This document shows positions 31,322 to 39,593 of a stretch of 64,000 nt of DNA, piece by piece. How positions within the stretch are numbered: position 1 is the stretch's first letter; each line of letters starts with the position of its first letter. A program made the position numbers and the translations under genes. The notes beneath the pieces are model-generated. The model saw only the letters and a program-made list of their open reading frames with translations. It was not told where the DNA came from and did not search any database. Source of the DNA: Kitasatospora terrestris (lineage in GTDB: Bacteria > Actinomycetota > Actinomycetes > Streptomycetales > Streptomycetaceae); contig NZ_BAABIS010000001.1 of NCBI RefSeq assembly GCF_039542905.1, positions 4,588,001-4,652,000 on the forward strand, given 5' to 3'.

Positions 31322-32038
31322 TCAGGCGGCCAGGTCGGACTCCCGGGCCGGCTCCTCGCTGCGGGCCGCCCGGGCCGGGGCACCCCGCCCGCGCCGGCGC
31401 CGGCCGGACTCGCCGCCGCGGCGCCGGGCCACCACCAGCGGGGCCAGCGCCGTCCGGGTCAGCGAGTGGCAGAACGGCACCAGCACCGCCATCGCGATCG
31501 GCGCCAGCAGCAGCACCACGGCGGTGGCCAGCGCGTAGCCGCCGAGCACGTCGGTCGGGTAGTGCACCCCCAGGTACATCCGGCACAGGCCCTGGAGCAG
31601 CGCCAGCGCGCCGGCGACCAGGCCGATCCGGCGGTCGACCAGCAGCAGGGCCACCGCGATGCCCATCGACATCGCCGAGTGGTCGCTGACGAAGGAGAGC
31701 GTGCCCTCCTTGCCCTCCACCAGCACCACCAGCTCCGGGTGGTCCACGAAGGGGCGCGGCCGGTCGACGATCCGGGAGATCGGCAGGTTGGCCAGCTCGG
31801 CCAGGGCCACCGCCAGCGGCGCCCAGAGCAGGCCGGCCACCGCGACCGGCGCGTCCGGCCGGCGGCGGGCCCGCAGCCAGGCGGCCAGGCCGAGCGCGGC
31901 CAGGCCCAGCAGGATGCCGTACTCCCCGATCCAGGAGACCGCCGAGTCCAGCCAGCGCGGCGCCCCGACGGCCAGGCCGTTCACGGCGCGCAGCAGGCCG
32001 ATGTCGGCGTTGCCCGTGTCGGCGAGCAGCGTCGCCAC
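31322..32038 (-). CDS. PAP2-family phosphatase, undecaprenyl-diphosphatase-like
   Basis: 238 residues with about six transmembrane helices and PAP2 motifs: 'SRIVDRPRPF', 'FVSDHSAM' and 'CRMYLGVHYPTDVLGG'. The SDH form resembles BcrC/YbjG-type undecaprenyl-pyrophosphate phosphatases that recycle the cell-wall lipid carrier. The Lys of the first motif (K-x6-RP) is Ser here. The tail (about 200-238) is Arg-rich and cytoplasmic. GTG 32038 has GGGAGG 7 bases upstream. Confidence 0.85.
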   Translation of the reverse strand: MATLLADTGNADIGLLRAVNGLAVGAPRWLDSAVSWIGEYGILLGLAALGLAAWLRARRRPDAPVAVAGLLWAPLAVALAELANLPISRIVDRPRPFVDHPELVVLVEGKEGTLSFVSDHSAMSMGIAVALLLVDRRIGLVAGALALLQGLCRMYLGVHYPTDVLGGYALATAVVLLLAPIAMAVLVPFCHSLTRTALAPLVVARRRGGESGRRRRGRGAPARAARSEEPARESDLAA

Positions 32039-32203
32039 GCCGCACCTCCCTGTCCGTCCTCCGGTGTCCGCCCGGGTGTCCGCCGGTACGGACCACAGTG
32101 ATCACAACGCCGGGTGCGCGGCCGGGGGTTTCCGCAGCCGGGCGACGTTATGGAAACTTGACTGGCCGTCCACGCGGCATGCACACGCCGATCGAACGGC
32201 AGG

Positions 32204-33262
32204 TCAGCTCTTTGCCGGGCCTTGACCCGCGGTGATCGAGCCGTCGTCCCCGCGCACCGGCAACGCCTCGGCGCCGTCCGCGGTCACCCGGGTCGCGCCG
32301 TAGTACTCCCTCTGGTCGATCGTGTCGTAGCGGATCTTCGCTCCGGTGTGCGGCGCGTCGATCATGTATCCGCCGCCCACGTAGATGCCGACGTGGTGGA
32401 TCGACCGCGGGTCCTCCGGGTCCGAGGCGAAGAACACCAGGTCGCCCGGGCTCAGCTGGTCCCTGGACGGGTGCGGCCCGGCGTTCCACTGGTCGTTGGC
32501 CACCCGGGGCAGGGTGATCCCCACGCTCTCGAAGGCCGCCCGGGTCAGCCCCGAGCAGTCGAACCGCCCGTTCTGCGAGGGCAGGCCCTCACCGCCCCAC
32601 AGGTAGTCGGTGCCCAGCTTGGTCTGCGCGTAGTAGATCGCCCCGGCCGCCTGCCGCGACAGGCTGATCGAACTGCCGACGGCCGGCGCGGTGAAGTTCC
32701 GGGCCAGCGCCTGGATGTTCTTCACGTACCCCTGGGTCTCCCGGTACGGCGGGACACCGCCGTTCTTTATCACCGCGTAGGGGCCGGCGTTGTAAGCGGC
32801 GAGCATGTTCGCCTGCCGGTCGCCCGGCACCTTCGACACGTCCTTGGCGAGCGCGCAGTCATAGGTCGCCGCCGAGGCGATCGCGTCCGACGGGTCCCAG
32901 ATGTCCCGCTTGCCGTCGCCGTTCCCGTCCGTCCCGTACGTCGCCCAGGTGCCCTCCAGGAACTGCGCCATCCCGTACGCCTTCGCCGGACTCTTCGCCC
33001 TCGGGTCGAATCCGCTCTCCTGGTACAACTGCGCCGCCAGCATCGGGGGGGAGATCTCCGCGCACAGCACGCCCCAGCGCTCGATCGTCGACCGGTACTC
33101 GGCGGGCACCGTCTTCCCCGACAGCGCCAGGTGGCTGGAGGCCTGACGGGGCGTCCCACTGGCCGCGTACGTCCCCAGCACCACCACGGCCGTGAAGCCC
33201 ACGGCCACAACTGCCGCCGCACCGGCGGCGGCGCCTGCCTTGCGGAGTACCATCAGCACCAT
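32204..33262 (-). CDS. Bifunctional cell-wall hydrolase: SLT transglycosylase + NlpC/P60
   Basis: 352 residues. An N-terminal signal anchor (about 10-34) precedes a lytic transglycosylase-like domain (about 55-180, 'LYQESGFDPRAKSPAKAYGMAQF' in part, with the catalytic Glu). An NlpC/P60 endopeptidase follows (about 205-335), with the catalytic Cys in 'FDCSGLTRAAF' and His in 'IHHVGIYVGGG'. It cuts both glycan strands and peptide stems of peptidoglycan. Such two-domain enzymes act as VirB1-like hydrolases in Gram-positive type IV secretion systems. It is divergent from a T4SS-like operon, separated by 238 bases. ATG 33262 or ATG 33253 may be the start. Confidence 0.88.
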   Translation of the reverse strand: MVLMVLRKAGAAAGAAAVVAVGFTAVVVLGTYAASGTPRQASSHLALSGKTVPAEYRSTIERWGVLCAEISPPMLAAQLYQESGFDPRAKSPAKAYGMAQFLEGTWATYGTDGNGDGKRDIWDPSDAIASAATYDCALAKDVSKVPGDRQANMLAAYNAGPYAVIKNGGVPPYRETQGYVKNIQALARNFTAPAVGSSISLSRQAAGAIYYAQTKLGTDYLWGGEGLPSQNGRFDCSGLTRAAFESVGITLPRVANDQWNAGPHPSRDQLSPGDLVFFASDPEDPRSIHHVGIYVGGGYMIDAPHTGAKIRYDTIDQREYYGATRVTADGAEALPVRGDDGSITAGQGPAKS

Positions 33263-33500
33263 CCCGACGAAGCGTCAGCAGCAGTGTCCTGTACGGCGTT
33301 GCCCAGTGCAATCATCAGAGATACAAAGAGTGAGCAGTATCCTTCGTACCGTGGACATCCTCCCGTACGTGCCCCTGACCTCACGACCAATCCACGAGAA
33401 GTAGCCAAGTCGACATCAGTTCTGGCCAAGAATAGGACCTGCCCCTTCGCTCCACCCTGGTCCGGGGCCTTGAATTTGCCTGATCGGGCGGTGAGATGAA

Positions 33501-33854
33501 ATGAACCTGAGCAGCGTGGCGGACAGCAAGGTCATCGGGTACCTGGCCGAGGACCCGCCGAAGAAGGCCAATATCGACACCATCATCGGCGGAATCGCCC
33601 CCGACTGGGGCCCCTTCGCCAGCCTGGGCTCCGAGGCCCGGGTGATGGTCGAGGTCGTCATGGCCGTGGCCATCCTGGCCTGCCTGGCCCTCGCGGTCTG
33701 GGGGGCGGCCAAGCAGCGGATCGGCGCCACCGCGATGCGCGACACCTTCAGCGCCGAACAGGGCAAGGGGCTGATCATCGCCGGCCTGACCGGCGTGTTC
33801 ATCATCGGTTCCCTCGGCACCCTGTTCACCATTGTCTACGGCATGGCCATCTGA
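33501..33854 (+). CDS. Small two-TM protein, pilin-like (VirB2-type)
   Basis: 117 residues with two hydrophobic helices (about 47-68 and 90-112) joined by a short basic loop ('GAAKQRIGATAM'), the topology of VirB2/TrbC subunits. It lacks a cleavable signal peptide. I could not recognise a named family; the pilin-like reading comes from topology and from being first gene of a VirB-like operon. ATG 33501 follows a GTGAGATGAA stretch that is a weak ribosome site. Confidence 0.7.
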   Translation: MNLSSVADSKVIGYLAEDPPKKANIDTIIGGIAPDWGPFASLGSEARVMVEVVMAVAILACLALAVWGAAKQRIGATAMRDTFSAEQGKGLIIAGLTGVFIIGSLGTLFTIVYGMAI

Positions 33855-33930
33855 CGATCCGACGACCGGACGGCCTCCCCAGGCCGTCCAGCCACCACGA
33901 CCATCAGGACCAGGACCCAGGAGGGCCGCC

Positions 33931-34755
33931 GTGCCGTTGTCCGACGACCAGCCGCACACCCGTACGCGGCTACCGGTCGCCGAACAGTCCGCCCACCAAC
34001 TGAGCGGCCGTCAGCCCCGCCCCGTCCGCACCCTGCTGACCGTCCTCGGCGTCGTCACCCTCCTCGTCCTCGCCATCTCCTTCGCCAACCGCGACAAGGC
34101 CGACCCCGGCCGCCCCACCGGCGGCACCGGCTCCGCAGACCGGGCGGGCGCCGCCACGCCCGCCCCCGCCGACACCGCCGCCACCGGCCAGCAACCCGTC
34201 ACCACCGCCACCAACGGCATCGCCGGCGGCTTCCCGCACAGCGACCAAGGGGCGCAGTCGGCCGCCGCCAACTACGCCGTCGCCCTCGGCTCCGCCGACA
34301 TGTTCCGCACCGACCCCCGCCACACCATCGTCACCACCCTCGCCGACCCCACCGTCCTCCCCCAACTCCAATCCCGCCTCGACCAGGCCTTCACCCCGGA
34401 GACCACCGCCAGGTTCGGCCTCGACGCCCAGGGCAAGGCCCCCAAGGGCCTCACCTTCGTCAGCCGCACCACCCCGGTCGGCACGAAGACCGTGAACTTC
34501 TCCGACACCGGTACCCGGATCGAGGTCTGGTGCACCGGCCTGCTCGGCCTCGCCGGCCAGAGCTCGACCCTCCCGGTCAGCGAGAACTGGTTCACCCTCA
34601 CCCTCACCATGCGCTGGACCGGCAGCGACTGGAAGCTCACCGACTACAGCCGGAAGGCCGGCCCGGCCCCCGTCCCCGGCGACCAGCAGGCCGCGACCTC
34701 CGAGGAGATCACCGGCGCCGTCCAGCAGTTCGGAGGCTTCCGCTATGCACGCTGA
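33931..34755 (+). CDS. VirB8/TcpC-like membrane protein
   Basis: 274 residues: a basic N-terminal tail, one transmembrane helix (about 34-52, 'LLTVLGVVTLLVLAISF'), a Thr/Ala/Pro-rich linker and an extracytoplasmic alpha/beta domain (about 110-265). The order resembles VirB8/TcpC scaffold proteins, whose external domains are NTF2-like. The assignment is by topology and context. GTG 33931 has GGAGGG about 6 bases upstream. It overlaps the next gene by 11 bases. Confidence 0.7.
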   Translation: MPLSDDQPHTRTRLPVAEQSAHQLSGRQPRPVRTLLTVLGVVTLLVLAISFANRDKADPGRPTGGTGSADRAGAATPAPADTAATGQQPVTTATNGIAGGFPHSDQGAQSAAANYAVALGSADMFRTDPRHTIVTTLADPTVLPQLQSRLDQAFTPETTARFGLDAQGKAPKGLTFVSRTTPVGTKTVNFSDTGTRIEVWCTGLLGLAGQSSTLPVSENWFTLTLTMRWTGSDWKLTDYSRKAGPAPVPGDQQAATSEEITGAVQQFGGFRYAR

Positions 34756-36019
34756 CGGTCCTACGGGAATCATTCGCCGCGCGGCTGCAGTGGGCACGGC
34801 GCTCGCCGGTGTCCAGCTTGCCGTCCTGACCGTGGCGCACCAGGTCTCCGCAGCTCCCAGCCCGAGCCCGGCGGCCAGCTGCAACGTCGACCTCCCGGTG
34901 GCCGGAGCGGATCAGATCTGCGCTCCTGCCGGGGCGACGGTGATTCCGGGGTCGGAGAGTGTGGGGAGCGTCGCCGATCCGTTGGGGTCGTTGGCGAAGG
35001 GGTGTGCGCAGGCGGCGGCCTGGGTGGTGCGGCAGCTGTCGGCGGGGATCGACGGGACGACGCAGGTGGACTTCACCAATGCGGCGTTCCTGCAGCAGTA
35101 CGCGGTGGTGTTCGCGGGTTCGACGATCATCACGCTGGTGCTGTGGCTGCTGGCGGTGACGAAGCGGGCGGTGCGGGGGGCGCCGTTGACGCAGGCGTTC
35201 TCGGAGGCGATCGGGTTCCTGTGGCTGACGGTGGTGGCGTCGGCGTTCACGCCGTTGATCCTGTACACGGTCGTGAGCGCGACGGACGGTCTGACGGCGG
35301 CGATCGCGGCGGGGACGAAGTCGGACACCGGCACGTACCTGGGCGGGTTCGCGGACACGTTGGAGAAGGGCACGCTGGGCGGCGGGCCGCTGATCCTGAT
35401 CATCGTGTCGCTGGTCGCGGTGCTGGCCGCCGCGGTGCTCTGGCTGGAGCTGCTGATCCGCGCGGCGATGCTGTACGTGGGCGCGCTGCTGGGCACGGCG
35501 GTGTACGCGGGGCTGGTGGACAAGCAGCTGTGGAAGCACGTGCGCCGCTGGGCGGGCCTGATGCTGGCCGTGGACCTGGCGAAGCCGATCATCGTGATCA
35601 TCCTGGGGCTGGCGGGCGCGGTGGCGACCGGGGCCGGGGCGGGTGACGACTTCGCGAAGGTGCTGTCGGGCCTGGCGATCCTGTTCCTGTCGATCTTCGC
35701 GAGCGCGTCGGTGTACCGCTTCGTGCCGGGGTTCGGCGACGAGATGCTGGCGATGCGCGGGGCGCGGGCGAATGCCGTGCAGGCCGGCAGCGCGATGATC
35801 AACGGTCCGGCGAACCTGGTGAAGCAGGGCATCTCCACGCACGGTTCGCGGGGCGGCCCGCAGACCGCCAACGCCAGCCCGGGTGCGGGCGGCGGCGGGG
35901 TCGCGCCGGGCATCGCCGCGCACGCGGGCCGCGGCCCGGCGTCCCCGCCGCGGCCGGCCTCGCCGCCTCCGCAGTCCGCAGTCCAGGCTCCGTCGAGCAA
36001 TCCAACGAAGGGAGGGTGA
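34745..36019 (+). CDS. Polytopic membrane protein, VirB6/TrbL-like
   Basis: 424 residues with a signal peptide ending near 'QVSAAPS' (about 37), a Cys-containing external segment, five to six transmembrane helices (about 115-330) and a cytoplasmic Pro/Gly/Ala-rich tail. This is the layout of VirB6/TrbL channel components. The start overlaps the previous gene by 11 bases, indicating coupling. Codon choice shifts from C-ending to G-ending codons shortly after the start, but no junction or mobile element is seen. Confidence 0.75.
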   Translation: MHADGPTGIIRRAAAVGTALAGVQLAVLTVAHQVSAAPSPSPAASCNVDLPVAGADQICAPAGATVIPGSESVGSVADPLGSLAKGCAQAAAWVVRQLSAGIDGTTQVDFTNAAFLQQYAVVFAGSTIITLVLWLLAVTKRAVRGAPLTQAFSEAIGFLWLTVVASAFTPLILYTVVSATDGLTAAIAAGTKSDTGTYLGGFADTLEKGTLGGGPLILIIVSLVAVLAAAVLWLELLIRAAMLYVGALLGTAVYAGLVDKQLWKHVRRWAGLMLAVDLAKPIIVIILGLAGAVATGAGAGDDFAKVLSGLAILFLSIFASASVYRFVPGFGDEMLAMRGARANAVQAGSAMINGPANLVKQGISTHGSRGGPQTANASPGAGGGGVAPGIAAHAGRGPASPPRPASPPPQSAVQAPSSNPTKGG

Positions 36020-36026
36020 CGGGTAG

Positions 36027-37601
36027 GTGAGCAGCGAACCGCTCGGCCAGTACGGCACCCAGTACGCCCAGCCGTACGTGCACCAGCGCCGGACGTACCT
36101 GATCGGCAAGTCGCGCCCCAACGCGCCGATCGGCCGCAACCGGGAGACCGGCGAGATCGTGCTGATCATCTTCGGCGCGTTCCTCGGCATGATGTGGGGC
36201 CTGCTGATGCCCGTCCTCCCGCTGCGGATCGCGGGCCTGGTGGGCCTGCCGCTGCTCGCGATCATGGCGGTGTACGTGCCCTACCGGCGCCGGACGTTCT
36301 ACAAGTGGGTGGAGATCAACCGGACCTACCGGCGGACGGTGCGCAGCGGCCGGGCGCTGTGGAAGCCGGACGTGCACGAGCTCGGCACCCGGCTGGACGG
36401 CCGCGAGGTGGAGATCGGCCCGCCGCCGGGGGTGGGGCGGCTGCGCTGGCTGAGCGCGCCGTTCGGCCCGGACGAGGTCGCGGTGCTGATGCACCTGGAG
36501 CGGCGCACGGTGACGGCGGCGATCGAGATCGAGGGCCCGGGCGTGGGCCTGCGCGACTCGGAGGACCAGGAGGCGCTGGTCGACCGGTTCGGCACGCTGC
36601 TGAAGCACGTGGCGAACGGCGACGGCTTCGTGACCCGGCTGCAGATGCTGGCCCGCACGCTGCCGGCCGACCCGGACGCGCACGCCAAGGACGTGGAGCG
36701 GCGCGGCGACCGGACGGCCCCGCGCTGGCTGAAGGACAGCTACGACCAGCTGCAGTCGATGGTGTCGACCTCCTCGGAGCAGCACCGGGCGTACCTGGTG
36801 GCCTGCATGCACTACACCCGCGACCTGGCGGCCGAGGCGCACGCGATGGGCCGCACCGCGGACGGCCGGCGGGCCCGGGACGACGACGGCCTGGCCACCG
36901 TGATGGCCCGTGAGCTGACCGACATCTGCGCCCGCCTCGCGGAGGCGGACATCCGGGTGCGGCAGCCGCTGGGGCAGGCGCGCCTCGCCTCGCTGATCCA
37001 CTCGATGTACGACCCGGACCACCCGATCGACCACATCCAGGCGATGAGCAGGCGCAACGCCTGGCCGGCCGAGCTGGACGCGACCCATCCGCAGTACCTG
37101 ACCGCGAAGACCCGGGAGGCGGCCACCCGCGACCCGTGGTGCCACGCCACCGCCTGGGTCAAGGAGTGGCCGCTCACCCCGGTGGGCGTGAACTTCCTGG
37201 CCCCGCTGCTGGTGCACACCCCGGACGTGATCCGCACCGTCGCGGTGACCATGGACCTGGAGCCGACCGACGTCGCGATCGAGCGGATGCTCACCGAGAA
37301 GACCAACGACGAGGCCGAGGCCAACCGCGCGGCGAAGATGAACCGCACCATCGACCCGCGGGACCTGGCGCACACCGGCCGGGTCGACCAGCGCGGCGAC
37401 GACCTCGCCTCCGGCGCGGCCGGCGTCAACCTGGTGGGGTACCTGACGGTCTCCTCCCGCAGCCCCGAGGCGCTGGCCCGTGACAAGCGGACCATCCGCG
37501 CCTCGGCGGGCAAGAGCTACCTGAAGCTGGAGTGGTGCGACCGCGAGCACCACCGGGCCTTCGCCAACACCCTGCCGTTCGCCACCGGCATCCGCCGCTG
37601 A
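36027..37601 (+). CDS. SCO6880-family protein (VirB3/VirB4 N-terminal-like)
   Basis: 524 residues. A short N-terminal tail leads to two closely spaced transmembrane helices (about 45-60 and 66-82), then a large soluble domain. The helical hairpin resembles VirB3 and the soluble part resembles the non-ATPase N-domain of VirB4; the matching ATPase is the next gene. The SCO6880 name is a family label for these actinobacterial T4SS-like proteins. GTG 36027 is 7 bases after the previous stop, with GGAGGG upstream. Confidence 0.78.
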   Translation: MSSEPLGQYGTQYAQPYVHQRRTYLIGKSRPNAPIGRNRETGEIVLIIFGAFLGMMWGLLMPVLPLRIAGLVGLPLLAIMAVYVPYRRRTFYKWVEINRTYRRTVRSGRALWKPDVHELGTRLDGREVEIGPPPGVGRLRWLSAPFGPDEVAVLMHLERRTVTAAIEIEGPGVGLRDSEDQEALVDRFGTLLKHVANGDGFVTRLQMLARTLPADPDAHAKDVERRGDRTAPRWLKDSYDQLQSMVSTSSEQHRAYLVACMHYTRDLAAEAHAMGRTADGRRARDDDGLATVMARELTDICARLAEADIRVRQPLGQARLASLIHSMYDPDHPIDHIQAMSRRNAWPAELDATHPQYLTAKTREAATRDPWCHATAWVKEWPLTPVGVNFLAPLLVHTPDVIRTVAVTMDLEPTDVAIERMLTEKTNDEAEANRAAKMNRTIDPRDLAHTGRVDQRGDDLASGAAGVNLVGYLTVSSRSPEALARDKRTIRASAGKSYLKLEWCDREHHRAFANTLPFATGIRR

Positions 37602-37617
37602 CCCCTGGAGGCCGCAG

Positions 37618-38964
37618 ATGCTCAGCAGACTCACCGACGCCTTCACCAGCATGATGTTCGGCAAGGTGGAGACCACCCGGCTGCCGGTGCGCACCTCCAC
37701 CGGCCAGGCGCAGGCGGTCTACCTGCCGACCGCGGCGCCCGGCCTCGGCGACTCCGGGGTGATCATCGGGCGCGAGGTGTACAGCGGGAAGGGCTACGTC
37801 TACGACCCGTTCCAGCTGTACGGCCAGCAGCTGCCCGCCCCGCACTGGCTGGTGCTGGGCGAGTCCGGCAACGGCAAGTCGGCGCTGGAGAAGACGTACG
37901 TGCTGCGCCAGCTGCGCTTCCGGGACCGCCAGGTGGTGGTGCTGGACGCGCAGGGCGAGGACGGCGTCGGCGAGTGGAACCTGATCGCCGACGCGCTGGG
38001 CATAAAGTCGATCCGGCTGGACCCGATGGCGGCCCGGGACGGCGGGGTGAAGCTCAACCCGCTGGACCCGGCGATCACCACCACCGGCCAGCTGTCGCTG
38101 CTGCGCACCATCATCGAGGTGGCGATGGCCCGCCCGCTGGAGGAGCGGGCCGGCTTCGCGCTGAAGGCCGCGCACGCGTACGTGCACGCCACGGTGAAGG
38201 ACCGTCAGCCGGTGCTCGACGACATCATCGACACGCTGCGCAACCCCGACCTGTCGGCGGTGGAGTCGCTCGGCGTGGAGGTGGGCGAGGTGCAGTCCTG
38301 GGGCCTGGACGTGGCCCTGGTGCTGGACCGGCTGGTCGACGGCGACCTGCGCGGCATGTTCGACGGCCCGACCACCGCGGGCATCGACCTGGACGCGCCG
38401 CTGATCGTCTTCGACCTCTCGCACATCGACCGCAACTCGATCGCGATGCCGATCCTGATGGCGATCGTCGGCGTCTGGCTGGAGCACACCTGGCTGCGGC
38501 CCGACCGGGTGAAACGGATCTTCCTGGTCGAAGAGGCCTGGCACATCATCAACAGCCCTTTCGTGGCCCAGCTGTTCCAGCGGCTGCTGAAGTTCGGCCG
38601 CCGGCTCGGGCTGTCCTTCGTGGCGGTGGTCCACCACCTGTCCGACGTGGTGGACGGCGCGGCCGCCAAGGAGGCCTCGGCGATCCTCAAGATGGCCTCC
38701 ACCCGGACCATCTACATGCAGAAGGCCGAGGAGGCGAGAGCCACCGGCCGGGTGCTGGGCCTGCCGCGCTGGGCGGTGGAGATCATCCCGACCCTGTCGC
38801 CCGGCATCGCGGTCTGGGACGTCAACGGCAATGTGCAGGTGGTCAAGCACATCATCACCGAGTCGGAGCGCCCGCTGGTGTACACCGACCGCGCGATGAC
38901 CGAGGACGCGGTCGCCGAGCGGGAGCGCGCCGAACAGCTGCTGGCCGCCGAGCCCCGGCGCTGA
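37618..38964 (+). CDS. VirB4/TraC-like secretion ATPase
   Basis: 448 residues. Walker A is G81-ESGNGKS in 'LVLGESGNGKSALEK', and Walker B with glutamates is 'IFLVEEAWHII' (about 301-311). Later motifs are 'GLSFVAVVHHLSDV' and 'IYMQKAEEARATGRVLGL', typical of VirB4 C-terminal ATPase domains. The usual VirB4 N-domain is missing and seems supplied by the upstream gene. ATG 37618 has GGAGG 6 bases before. It is the last gene of the T4SS-like cluster; no VirD4 coupling protein, VirB11 or relaxase follows. Confidence 0.88.
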   Translation: MLSRLTDAFTSMMFGKVETTRLPVRTSTGQAQAVYLPTAAPGLGDSGVIIGREVYSGKGYVYDPFQLYGQQLPAPHWLVLGESGNGKSALEKTYVLRQLRFRDRQVVVLDAQGEDGVGEWNLIADALGIKSIRLDPMAARDGGVKLNPLDPAITTTGQLSLLRTIIEVAMARPLEERAGFALKAAHAYVHATVKDRQPVLDDIIDTLRNPDLSAVESLGVEVGEVQSWGLDVALVLDRLVDGDLRGMFDGPTTAGIDLDAPLIVFDLSHIDRNSIAMPILMAIVGVWLEHTWLRPDRVKRIFLVEEAWHIINSPFVAQLFQRLLKFGRRLGLSFVAVVHHLSDVVDGAAAKEASAILKMASTRTIYMQKAEEARATGRVLGLPRWAVEIIPTLSPGIAVWDVNGNVQVVKHIITESERPLVYTDRAMTEDAVAERERAEQLLAAEPRR

Positions 38965-38989
38965 GGGTCGGAGGGCACCGGGTCGGGGC

Positions 38990-39430
38990 TCAGCCCGCGA
39001 CGGTGAGTTCGGCGAGCAGTTCGGGCCTGGTGGCCAGCGGCAGGACCGCCAGGCCCAGCACGCTGCCCAGCGCCAGGTAGCCGTAGGTCGGCGGCCACGG
39101 GGCGAGCGCCCAGGCCACCAGGACCAGCGCGGCGGCGTTGACCGTGCCGTACACGGCGGCGGCGATCAGCAGCGAGCGGCCCGAGCGGCGCCGTCCGCCC
39201 AGCCGGATCGCGGCCGCCAGCCAGAGCACCGCGGGGACCAGCAGGGTCGCGCCGGCGCCGAGTTCGACGATCGCCTGGACGGCCCGCACCAGCCCGTCCT
39301 CGCCGGGCGCGTCCGCGGACCCGCCGAACGGACGGACCGACAGCAGGACGTGGCCGACGGCGACCAGCAGCCCGGCCAGCCAGTACGCGGCCACCGCGAA
39401 GGCGGCCGTCCGGGTGTTGCGCAGCGTCAT
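38990..39430 (-). CDS. Four-helix hypothetical membrane protein
   Basis: 146 residues with about four hydrophobic helices (about 10-30, 50-72, 85-107, 115-132) and no motif I recognise. It is convergent with the secretion ATPase and divergent from the 5'-nucleotidase. It may be unrelated to either. ATG 39430. Confidence 0.65.
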   Translation of the reverse strand: MTLRNTRTAAFAVAAYWLAGLLVAVGHVLLSVRPFGGSADAPGEDGLVRAVQAIVELGAGATLLVPAVLWLAAAIRLGGRRRSGRSLLIAAAVYGTVNAAALVLVAWALAPWPPTYGYLALGSVLGLAVLPLATRPELLAELTVAG

Positions 39431-39499
39431 GGTGGGCCACAGTACCGGTACTCAAGCCGCAGGTCGGCGGCTGGAAACCCTCTCGTTACGTCTGAGACC

Positions 39500-39528
39500 C
39501 TGACAGCTACGCGCGTTGACCCTAGGCT
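39500..39528 (+). promoter_or_regulatory. Promoter of 5'-nucleotidase gene
   Basis: CTGACA (39500-39505) and TAGGCT (39523-39528) are separated by 17 bases, a good HrdB-type promoter, placing transcription start near 39535, about 60 bases before the ATG. Confidence 0.6.
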
Positions 39529-39593
39529 GCACTGGTCACACCACGCCCGGCCCCCACGCTGATGTGGGGCCCCGACGGTGCAGGGGAACCCGC

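Noticed and set aside
32204..38964. Integrative conjugative element
   Set aside because: No integrase, att repeats, relaxase, TraB or replication gene, and no tRNA at the borders.
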